Shown here piece after piece: positions 1 to 5,322 of a stretch of 8,256 nt of DNA (its first letter is position 1; each line of letters starts with the position of its first letter). Origin of the DNA: Synechococcus sp. MED850 (GTDB lineage: Bacteria; Cyanobacteriota; Cyanobacteriia; PCC-6307; Cyanobiaceae); contig PAEP01000010.1 of the NCBI GenBank assembly GCA_002700765.1, positions 6,160 through 14,415 on the forward strand. Direction: 5' to 3'. Both the position numbers and the translations under genes were made by a program. The notes below the pieces were generated by a model, which saw only the letters and a list, made by a program, of their open reading frames with translations, made no database searches and was not told the DNA's origin.

Positions 1-11
1 GTAACGCCCGA

Positions 12-476
12 TCAATTGCATGGTCCCTCCTCAAGCCTGGGAATCGCCACAACCGCATCGAGCAGCTGCCAGCGGCTTCGCTCCGCCACATGTCCCAACA
101 AATCCAACCGTTCCATCACCGTGGCCGCCCGCTCGAGATCAAGTGGCGCCCCTGGACCCATCGGCAGCACCAACACCTGTTGTTCAGCCGGGTCTGCCAT
201 CACCTGAAGATCCAGGTCATCGAGCTCCCGCTCAAAGAACACCCGCCGCATTCTGGTGGTGAGTGTTGGCCCCAATGCATCCACAAACTGCTGCATCCCC
301 TGTTCATCACCACGGCAACCGCAGTTGAGCGAGAGCCAAATCAACAGCTTCACCCAGCTGTCCACCGTCCAGAGGGGCTGAAAGCTCTGCCGGTGTTGAC
401 GCACCAGCTCCGCAATCGCGAAATCGAAGAGCGTGGCTTGGAGGCCAGTGGCATCGGCGGAATCCATGCTCGTCAT
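12..476 (-). CDS. Conserved-looking hypothetical protein, 154 aa
   Basis: I do not recognise a named family. The reading frame is open from a TTG at 488, but I prefer the ATG at 476 because a purine-rich AGGAG stretch (minus-strand complement of 480-484) lies just upstream; the gap of about 3 bases is short, so the ATG at 467 is also possible. The protein has a hydrophobic, Trp-rich stretch early on (WVKLLIWLSLNCGC) that looks too short and too irregular for a sure membrane segment. A charged middle follows (RRVFFERELDDLDLQV), then a Pro/Gly-containing part (VLVLPMGPGAPLDLE). No catalytic motif is evident. It is transcribed away from the operon starting at 522, with only 45 bases between the two start codons, so both promoters must overlap in that gap or lie inside the neighbouring gene. 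I believe it is a real gene because the protein has balanced composition and the overlapping plus-strand frame translates to low-complexity-like sequence. Function unknown. Confidence 0.7.
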   Translation of the reverse strand: MTSMDSADATGLQATLFDFAIAELVRQHRQSFQPLWTVDSWVKLLIWLSLNCGCRGDEQGMQQFVDALGPTLTTRMRRVFFERELDDLDLQVMADPAEQQVLVLPMGPGAPLDLERAATVMERLDLLGHVAERSRWQLLDAVVAIPRLEEGPCN

Positions 477-521
477 CCTCTCCTGCAAAAGGTCAAACTG
501 GGGAGAACGGCTGGACCCAAG

Positions 522-779
522 ATGGCCCTGGACCTGAACGATCCCGAACTGGAGTTCTCAGATCTGGTCTACGCCTACCAGAGCTGGGTGATGGCGGTGA
601 TTAACGACGAGAAGCTCGGCGGAGAAGAGACGCTTCTCACCGACGACATCGCCGAGGATGCTCTCAACTCGATGCGATTCCTCCCTGGTGAGGTCACCAG
701 CGCGATCGAAACAAGCCTGGCCAGGGTTTATGACGTTGACGCTGATGAACTCGCCGAGCTGTTGTTCCCGGAAGAGTGA
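522..779 (+). CDS. Small acidic conserved-looking protein, 85 aa
   Basis: This is the first gene of the predicted five-gene operon. The frame stays open far upstream (to an ATG at 90), but the part before 522 is antisense to the minus-strand gene and reads as implausible protein, so the ATG at 522 (MALDLNDPELEF) is the likely start. No clear Shine-Dalgarno lies at normal distance; the GGGAG at 501-505 is too far away. The product is strongly acidic and looks all-helical: a segment with aromatic residues (DLVYAYQSWVMAVIND), a middle rich in Asp/Glu, and an acidic tail ending LAELLFPEE. There are no cysteines, no signal peptide and no membrane segment. The stop codon is separated from the next gene, the SDR, by 6 bases, which suggests co-transcription and possibly translational coupling. 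I do not recognise a function. An acidic small protein heading a redox operon could be a protein-interaction partner, but that is speculation. Confidence 0.7.
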   Translation: MALDLNDPELEFSDLVYAYQSWVMAVINDEKLGGEETLLTDDIAEDALNSMRFLPGEVTSAIETSLARVYDVDADELAELLFPEE

Positions 780-785
780 TCACTG

Positions 786-1700
786 ATGCGCTGGACCGTT
801 GAGGACATCCCATCCCAGCAGGGGCGCATCGCCTTAGTCACGGGCGCCAACATCGGACTTGGTTTGGAAACCGTGCGCGCCCTTGCCTCCAAGGGCTGCA
901 CGGTTCTGATGGCCTGCCGCTCCCGCAGCAAGGCACAACAGGCCCGCGCTGCCCTTCTGGATGAAGGGTTGACCGGTCTGGATCTTCTCGATCTGGACCT
1001 GGCGGATCTGGACAGTGTTGACTCAGCAGCCAACACGGTTCGAGAGCGTTACGGCCAGCTTGATCTCCTGATCAACAATGCCGGTGTGATGGCACCGCCT
1101 TATCAACGCAGCCGGCAGGGCCACGAACTCCAATTCGCGGTCAATCACCTCGGCCACATGGCGCTCACCCAGGCACTCCTGCCGTTGTTGAAGGACGGCA
1201 GCAGAGTGGTCACCGTGAGCTCCGGAGTGCAGTTTTTCGGCAAGATCCGCTGGAATGATCTCTCTTGGCAGGAGGGCTACAGCCGTTTCGGCGCTTACAG
1301 CCAAAGCAAACTGGCCAATGTGATGTTTGCTTTTGAGCTGGACGCTCGGCTCAAGCAGAGCGACAGCAGCGTCCAATCCCTGGCGGCCCACCCGGGAATG
1401 GCGAAAACCAACCTGCAACGCAGCAACCTCACACCAACCAGCAACTGGGGCGAACGCCTGGCGGTGAGGGTGATGGATCCCCTGCATCAGAGCGCTGCCA
1501 TGGGAGCGCTGCCACAACTGCATGCCGCCACCGCTCCAACCGCGAAGGGTGGCGAACAGTACGGACCGGATCAACTTGGGGGCCTGCGTGGTCATCCGAC
1601 CTTGTCCCGGGTGGCGTCCGCTGCTCTCGACACGGAAGAGCGGCAACGGCTCTGGACGATCAGCGAAAACCTGATCAGCGGAACTGCAGCCGTTGGCTGA
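786..1700 (+). CDS. Short-chain dehydrogenase/reductase, retinol dehydrogenase/LPOR-like type
   Basis: A classical-type SDR of 304 aa, predicted to be a soluble NAD(P)(H)-dependent oxidoreductase. All family marks are visible: the Rossmann dinucleotide loop TGANIGLG (residues 19-26), the CRS segment (44-46) whose Arg45 after strand beta-2 suggests NADP(H), NNAG (97-100), the catalytic Asn120 in VNHLG, the catalytic Ser around 145-146 (VTVSSG), the YSQSK motif giving Tyr171 and Lys175, and HPG (202-204). The sequence after the active site (LANVMFAFELDARL) is the pattern of the retinol dehydrogenase/WWOX-like branch. That branch is often auto-annotated as protochlorophyllide reductase in picocyanobacteria, but the Cys-bearing POR signature near YxxxK is absent, so I would not call it POR. 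The substrate cannot be told from sequence. Its start lies 6 bases after the 85-aa gene, and its last codons overlap the start of the AAA+/iron-sulfur gene by 8 bases. The confidence applies to the family assignment. Confidence 0.93.
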   Translation: MRWTVEDIPSQQGRIALVTGANIGLGLETVRALASKGCTVLMACRSRSKAQQARAALLDEGLTGLDLLDLDLADLDSVDSAANTVRERYGQLDLLINNAGVMAPPYQRSRQGHELQFAVNHLGHMALTQALLPLLKDGSRVVTVSSGVQFFGKIRWNDLSWQEGYSRFGAYSQSKLANVMFAFELDARLKQSDSSVQSLAAHPGMAKTNLQRSNLTPTSNWGERLAVRVMDPLHQSAAMGALPQLHAATAPTAKGGEQYGPDQLGGLRGHPTLSRVASAALDTEERQRLWTISENLISGTAAVG

Positions 1701-3666
1701 TCAGAACGATCAGCTGCTGCAGCTCGCACCCTTCGTGATGGGGCGCGTCAAGCGCGGCGTGGTGGGCACGAGCCGCTACGCCAGAAAGTTACGACTGGCC
1801 ATTCATGACGCAGCCCATGACCCGGAGCAGCGCCCGGTTCTGATCAGTGGAGAACCAGGTCTGGGGAAGGACAACATCACCGCTCTCATTCACTACGGCT
1901 CCCACCAGCGGCGCCAACTGCTGATCCGTTTTGAACCGACCGATCTGCAGAGCATCGGCGTCGCGCTTCTGGACAATCTCGGCGACCACTCAGTCCTCAT
2001 CAACAATGTGGACCAGATCGAAGCACCACTGCGGCAACGATTGATCGCGATGGCCCAGGGTGAGGTCGAGACCTTCAGGGGTCGGATGCTGTTCACGAGC
2101 GAATCGTGCCAGGCGGATCTCGATGGGTTCAGCCTTCAGATCCGGGTGCCACCTCTCCGGGTGCGCCGCGGTGATCTCGGTGACTGGCTTCGCTACTTCC
2201 TTCGTCTGAAAAGCCGCGAACTGGGTTGGCGAACAACACCAGAGGTGCCGGAGGCGGTGGTGCGACGCCTTCAGAACCACGATTTCCCCAACAACTTGAG
2301 CGAACTCGAGCTGCTGACAGAGCGAGCTTTGCGCCAAACCCGTCAACAGGCGGGCGGCCTTCTTCCAAACCAATTGCCTGAGGTGGTCTTCTGGACAGGG
2401 ACGCCCAATCAGAAACTTCGCTTCGATCTCTGGCGCTGGCGTCCGAAGTGGCGTCAGTGGATGCGTGCTCCGCAGCTGTGGAATGGTCTGCTCTACGGCG
2501 TGGTGAGCTGGCTGTTCATCGCCGTGAACCTGGCGCTCTGGCTCGGTCCTCAGGCAAGAGCAGACAACAGCGTGCTCAAACTGTTCTGGGCCTGGTGGTG
2601 GCCATTGATCCTGTTGAGCTTTCCGCTGGTCGGCAGGCTTTGGTGTGCGGTCTGTCCCTTCATGGTGTGGGGGCGAATTGCCCAGCAGCTGACCCCATGG
2701 CGCAAGCGTGTCTGGCCCCATGGCGACAACGATCGTTGGGCTGCACCGGTTCTCAGTGCCGGCTTCGCCCTCATCCTGGTCTGGGAGGAGGTGTGGAATC
2801 TGGAGAACACCGCCTGGTTGAGCAGCTGCCTGCTGCTGTTGATCACAGCTGGGGCCGTCGGTGGATCACTGCTGTTTGAAAAACGGTTCTGGTGTCGCCA
2901 CCTTTGCCCAGTGGGAGGCATGAACGGCCTGTTTGCCAAGCTGTCGATCCTGGAACTCCGCGCAGAAGCAGGCACCTGCAGCGGAAGTTGCAGCAGCTAT
3001 GCCTGCTTCAAAGGCGGCCCTGCCGAGGGAGAGGGCTTGACCACCCAGGGGTGTCCTCTTGGAACACACCCTGCGCATCTCAGTGACAACCGCAACTGCG
3101 TGCTGTGCATGACCTGTGTGCAGGCATGCCCGAACCGTTCCGTTCAGCTGCGAATCCGCCCACCTGCCGCTGATTTGCAGCGGGGTATGTCGCCACCGGA
3201 CGGCGAAAGGGGTTTGATGCTCGTACTCCTTGGTGGCATTTGTCTTCATCACTGGGAGCGGCTGCTGGGATGGCTCCCTTTCGCGCCCATGTCGCTGCAG
3301 GAAGGACCTCTCCTGCCAAGGCTGAGTGTGGCGACCCTGGCTCTTGCTCTTCCGGCGATGGCAGGGCTCTGGCTGAAACGGGACTGGCTTTATGCCGGTT
3401 TGCCGCTGCTCTGGTCCCTGCTGCTGGCAAGACACCTGCCGATCGGAATGCTCGAAGCTGGAACCATTCTTCCCACTGGTTGGCCCCAGTGGTCGGCGGA
3501 TCCCCATGTGATCGGTTTTTGCCAGACCCTGGCGATCAGCATTGGAGTCGTTGGATCGATGGTGCTGACCAGACGCTTGAGGGACGACAGATCAGAAAAC
3601 TGGAGATTGGTCAGCACGATGATGGTGCTGTTCGGCGTGGCAGGACGCTGGTTGGTCGGTGCTTGA
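1693..3666 (+). CDS. Fusion of degenerate sigma-54-activator-type AAA+ domain with multi-pass membrane Fe-S (NapH/NosR-like) protein
   Basis: A 657-aa two-part protein. Residues about 22-230 follow the sigma-54 activator AAA+ pattern: VVGTS (23-27), Walker A GEPGLGKD (53-60), IHYGS (66-70), PPLRVRRGDL (153-162), then FPNNLSELELLTERAL (198-213), matching the usual WPGNVREL segment. The Walker B region is VLINNVDQI (101-109), with Asn-Asn where Asp-Glu belongs, and the stretch holding GAFTGA is missing. Residues 262-657 form a membrane iron-sulfur part. Hydrophobic segments lie near 262-285, 297-316, 350-366, 376-395, 505-520, 541-560, 565-580, 606-625 and 640-655. Cysteine motifs are CxxCP (318-322), CxxxCP (401-406), Cys429/433/438/454 and a ferredoxin-like CxxCxxCxxxCP (469-480). 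This second part resembles NapH/NosR/YccM-type electron-transfer proteins. The start is uncertain: the TTG at 1693 overlaps the SDR stop, but GTG 1735 or ATG 1738 would also keep the domain whole. No helix-turn-helix follows the AAA+ part. The role is probably redox sensing or electron transfer at a membrane; this is inferred. Confidence 0.85.
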   Translation: MADQNDQLLQLAPFVMGRVKRGVVGTSRYARKLRLAIHDAAHDPEQRPVLISGEPGLGKDNITALIHYGSHQRRQLLIRFEPTDLQSIGVALLDNLGDHSVLINNVDQIEAPLRQRLIAMAQGEVETFRGRMLFTSESCQADLDGFSLQIRVPPLRVRRGDLGDWLRYFLRLKSRELGWRTTPEVPEAVVRRLQNHDFPNNLSELELLTERALRQTRQQAGGLLPNQLPEVVFWTGTPNQKLRFDLWRWRPKWRQWMRAPQLWNGLLYGVVSWLFIAVNLALWLGPQARADNSVLKLFWAWWWPLILLSFPLVGRLWCAVCPFMVWGRIAQQLTPWRKRVWPHGDNDRWAAPVLSAGFALILVWEEVWNLENTAWLSSCLLLLITAGAVGGSLLFEKRFWCRHLCPVGGMNGLFAKLSILELRAEAGTCSGSCSSYACFKGGPAEGEGLTTQGCPLGTHPAHLSDNRNCVLCMTCVQACPNRSVQLRIRPPAADLQRGMSPPDGERGLMLVLLGGICLHHWERLLGWLPFAPMSLQEGPLLPRLSVATLALALPAMAGLWLKRDWLYAGLPLLWSLLLARHLPIGMLEAGTILPTGWPQWSADPHVIGFCQTLAISIGVVGSMVLTRRLRDDRSENWRLVSTMMVLFGVAGRWLVGA

Positions 3667-3670
3667 GGCC

Positions 3671-4078
3671 ATGAACGATTCCCCTCCTCAACTCAATGCG
3701 CGCCAACAGCGACTGCTCACCGCTCTGAAGGAGAGCACTGATGAGATGAGCGGGCAGCAACTGCACAAAAGCCTGGAGGGCACTCCAGGCGCGATGGGCC
3801 TGGCAACGGTGTATCGCAATCTGCGCCAATTGCAGCAACGAGGATTGGTGCGCTGCCGCCATCTCCCCACAGGTGAAGCGCTTTATGCGCCGGTGGAGCG
3901 GGACCAGCATCACCTGACCTGCGTCGATTGCGGACGAACCGAGCCCCTCGATGACTGTCCGATTCACGATCTTGTTGTGCCCCCTAAGGCGCGGGCGGAC
4001 TTCGATCTTCTGTTTCACACGCTTGAATTCTTCGGTATCTGCAGCAGCTGCCAAAAACAGCACACCAACAAACCATGA
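3671..4078 (+). CDS. Fur-family metalloregulator, probably Zur-like
   Basis: A 135-aa Fur-superfamily dimeric DNA-binding repressor that senses a metal ion in the cytoplasm. The winged-helix recognition segment is ATVYRNLRQL (45-54). The dimerisation half carries HHLTCVDCG (80-88) and ends with GICSSC (122-127), so Cys84, Cys87, Cys124 and Cys127 form the usual structural zinc site. His80/81, Cys96, His99, His116 and Glu119 are candidates for the sensing site. The extra Cys96, eight residues after the first CxxC, resembles a feature I recall from Zur proteins, and the iron-type HHDH motif is absent; I therefore lean to Zur over Fur, with moderate certainty. PerR is less likely. A GTG at 3659 is an upstream alternative start, overlapping the previous gene. 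I chose the ATG at 3671, 4 bases after that gene's stop, although the GAGG before it is too close to be a normal ribosome site. The stop overlaps the next ATG (ATGA). No Zur or Fur box was recognised in this window. Confidence 0.88.
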   Translation: MNDSPPQLNARQQRLLTALKESTDEMSGQQLHKSLEGTPGAMGLATVYRNLRQLQQRGLVRCRHLPTGEALYAPVERDQHHLTCVDCGRTEPLDDCPIHDLVVPPKARADFDLLFHTLEFFGICSSCQKQHTNKP

Positions 4079-4818
4079 CCCTTGCAGCGACCTATTTCGG
4101 AGCCAATGGCTGGCTACTTGAACTCGATCAGATGCGCGTTCTGGTGGATCCGTGGCTCAAAGGGGCCTTGAGTTTTCCGCCGGGCCCGTGGTTGCTGAAG
4201 GGAGAACTGAGTGAAGAGCTGGACGCGCCTGAGGATCTCGATCTGTTGCTGCTGACCCAGGGTCTGGCCGATCACGCGCATCCTGAGAGCTTGAAGATGT
4301 TGCCCAGAACGCTGCCGGTGGTGGGCTCAACTGCAGCGATTCAGGTTGTCAAGAGCCTTGGTTTCACGACCATGACAGCACTGAAGCCTGGTGAAGCCAC
4401 AACGGTTCAGCAACTCACCATTCAGGCCACCGCAGGTGCGATGGTGCCTGCGGTCGAGAACGGTTACTTGCTCAACCATCCCGGAGGAAGCCTTTATCTG
4501 GAACCTCACGGCTTCCTTGATCCATCTCTTCCGCCGCAACAACTCGACGCCGTGATCACACCGATGGTTGATTTGGGATTGCCGCTGACAGGTCCGTTTG
4601 TCAAAGGCTGCAGCGTTGTCGAAAAACTGGTGGAGCGGTTCCAACCCACCACTGTTCTGGCCAGCACGTCCGGAGGAGACGTGCAGTTCAAGGGAATACT
4701 CAGCGGCATGCTGCAGATGAAAGGCAGCGTCCGCTCCACCGCAGCAGGGCTTCCTGATGGAACTCGCTGGATTGATTCCGTCGCCGGTGAGCGCTACTGC
4801 TTGAAGCCAGGTCACTGA
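4075..4818 (+). CDS. MBL-fold protein with incomplete metal site (UlaG/RomA-like branch)
   Basis: A 247-aa metallo-beta-lactamase-fold protein. It begins with the strand pattern typical of the UlaG-like branch (TYFGANGWLLEL, then RVLVDPWL at 21-28), and the loop that normally reads HxHxDH is TQGLADHAH (61-69). Only Asp66 and His67 are kept; the first two histidines are Gln62 and Leu64. Where the later metal-binding Asp is expected, the sequence reads YLEPHG (141-146). The binuclear zinc centre is thus probably absent or reorganised. As far as I recall, cyanobacterial and plant homologues share a TQGLxDH form, so the change may be a conserved trait rather than decay. The frame is intact and codon use is normal for the neighbourhood. 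It is the last gene of the operon, and its ATG overlaps the Fur-family stop by 4 bases, which implies translational coupling. The substrate is unknown; it could be a binding protein, a single-metal enzyme or a non-hydrolytic enzyme. Confidence 0.85.
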   Translation: MTLAATYFGANGWLLELDQMRVLVDPWLKGALSFPPGPWLLKGELSEELDAPEDLDLLLLTQGLADHAHPESLKMLPRTLPVVGSTAAIQVVKSLGFTTMTALKPGEATTVQQLTIQATAGAMVPAVENGYLLNHPGGSLYLEPHGFLDPSLPPQQLDAVITPMVDLGLPLTGPFVKGCSVVEKLVERFQPTTVLASTSGGDVQFKGILSGMLQMKGSVRSTAAGLPDGTRWIDSVAGERYCLKPGH

Positions 4819-4827
4819 TCAAACCAT

Positions 4828-4844
4828 GACCGTTTCGACCGGTC
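4828..4844 (+). terminator. Weak hairpin downstream of the operon
   Basis: GACCG (4828-4832) can pair with CGGTC (4840-4844) around a 7-base loop, ten bases after the stop codon of the MBL-fold gene. The stem is short and is followed by TTGCATC rather than a run of T, so it is a poor intrinsic terminator. It is listed only because it sits where one would be expected. Confidence 0.2.
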
Positions 4845-4934
4845 TTGCATCAACAGCCCAGGAGACAGCCAGAGGACTGAACGGCTCAAGTCGGATGACC
4901 GAACGAATTGCAGCTGACAGAACGTCAACAACGC

Positions 4935-4952
4935 GTTACATTTCGTTGCAAT
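4935..4952 (+). promoter_or_regulatory. HLR1-like element (RpaB site) upstream of the hli gene
   Basis: The sequence GTTACATT-TC-GTTGCAAT fits the cyanobacterial HLR1 consensus, two (G/T)TTACA(T/A)(T/A) half-sites separated by two bases, with one mismatch (G for A in the second half). HLR1 is the known target of the response regulator RpaB, which controls hli and other high-light genes and represses many of them in low light. The element ends 12 bases before the chosen hli start codon. It would therefore overlap the core promoter or leader, the arrangement expected for repression rather than activation. If translation instead starts at the ATG at 5025, there is room for a promoter downstream of the element. 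Confidence 0.65.
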
Positions 4953-4964
4953 CGCCTTTGACCC

Positions 4965-5201
4965 ATGCAATCCAAGCAAGCTCCCAACGCATGGTTTCAA
5001 TCCACGGCAGCCCGTGACATTCACATGGACCAGTTGAAGCGGGTCGAACTGTTCAATGGCCGCGCCGCCATGCTGGGCATCGTCATCGGCATCATCACTG
5101 AAGGACTGACAGGTGCAGGCATCGCCCATCAAATTGGGCTTGGCGCTCTCGTTGACGGCTATGCAGCCTGCCGGACCCAATTCCTTCCGTTCTGCTTCTG
5201 A
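4965..5201 (+). CDS. hli: High-light-inducible protein (Hli/SCP), single-helix CAB-like
   Basis: A 78-aa Hli/small CAB-like protein, a one-helix thylakoid membrane protein of the light-harvesting superfamily. These proteins bind chlorophyll and carotenoid and protect photosystem assembly and pigments under excess light. The signature ELFNGRAAMLG (28-38) holds the Glu, Asn and Arg of the chlorophyll-binding motif. It opens a membrane helix running to about residue 56 (IVIGIITEGLTGAGIAHQIG), with the ExxTGxG ending typical of the family. The N-terminal WF (10-11), followed by a short linker and DQLKR, matches the usual leader of marine Synechococcus and Prochlorococcus Hlis. That supports the ATG at 4965 over the internal ATG at 5025 (Met21). 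The tail after the helix (about 20 residues, ending QFLPFCF, with two Cys) is longer and more hydrophobic than in many Hlis. It has no gene closer than 108 bases on either side, so it is probably monocistronic. An HLR1-like element lies directly upstream. Confidence 0.92.
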   Translation: MQSKQAPNAWFQSTAARDIHMDQLKRVELFNGRAAMLGIVIGIITEGLTGAGIAHQIGLGALVDGYAACRTQFLPFCF

Positions 5202-5212
5202 GCTGTCGTCGC

Positions 5213-5277
5213 CACCTCATCAAGCCCCAGGTCGACCCTCGTCGAAACATTGATTCCGTCACTGTGTTGACGAGGTG
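5213..5277. repeat. Imperfect inverted repeat between hli and pfkB-type gene
   Basis: CACCTCATCAA (5213-5223) pairs with TTGACGAGGTG (5267-5277) at 10 of 11 positions, enclosing 43 bases that contain the 8-base palindrome GGTCGACC (5230-5237). No T-run follows, so this is not a standard terminator. It could fold in the hli transcript 3' region or in the kinase leader, or be chance. Confidence 0.35.
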
Positions 5278-5306
5278 ATGCTCCAATTGAATGCATCCGC
5301 CAAAGC

Positions 5307-5322
5307 CACGTGGTGCCACGTG
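5307..5322. promoter_or_regulatory. Two CACGTG palindromes one helical turn apart at the kinase start
   Basis: CACGTG occurs at 5307-5312 and again at 5317-5322, ten bases start to start. The first covers the GTG start codon of the kinase gene. This could be an operator bound by a dimeric protein on one face of the helix, or a side effect of the codons used. No known cyanobacterial regulator with this site comes to mind. Confidence 0.2.

Larger units (their letters stand above)
522..4818 (+). other. Predicted five-gene operon
   Basis: Five co-directional genes follow one another with +6, -8, +4 and -4 bases between them: acidic protein, SDR, AAA+/iron-sulfur membrane protein, Fur-family regulator, MBL-fold protein. 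Such spacing normally means one transcript. The content combines a pyridine-nucleotide enzyme, a membrane iron-sulfur protein and a metal-responsive repressor, so a link to redox state or metal supply is plausible but unproven. The promoter would lie near 477-521 or inside the divergent gene; I could not identify convincing -35/-10 boxes there. A weak hairpin after 4818 is the only candidate end. Confidence 0.7.

Noticed and set aside
90..521. N-terminal extension of the 85-aa gene, an open frame from the ATG at 90
   Set aside because: It is antisense to the better-looking minus-strand gene, and its translation has the His/Pro/Gln-rich look of a shadow frame; the natural start is at 522.
786..1700. 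Light-dependent protochlorophyllide reductase
   Set aside because: It is an SDR with YxxxK, but the POR-specific cysteine-containing region is not seen; the retinol dehydrogenase-like pattern fits better.
779..1703. Recurrent TGATCA/GATCAG near gene junctions (also at 4816-4821)
   Set aside because: Arises from TGA stops followed by TCA and from common GATC words; no constant spacing or extended match.
1693..2400. Functional sigma-54-dependent transcription activator
   Set aside because: No GAFTGA loop, no Walker B acids, no DNA-binding domain, and cyanobacteria lack sigma-54.
4826..5017. 63-aa plus-strand frame between the operon and hli
   Set aside because: Ser/Thr-rich sequence without motif that runs across the HLR1 element and into the hli gene in another frame; probably non-coding.
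4812..5180. 122-aa minus-strand open frame opposite the hli gene
   Set aside because: It covers the Hli coding sequence in antisense and shows no recognisable motif.
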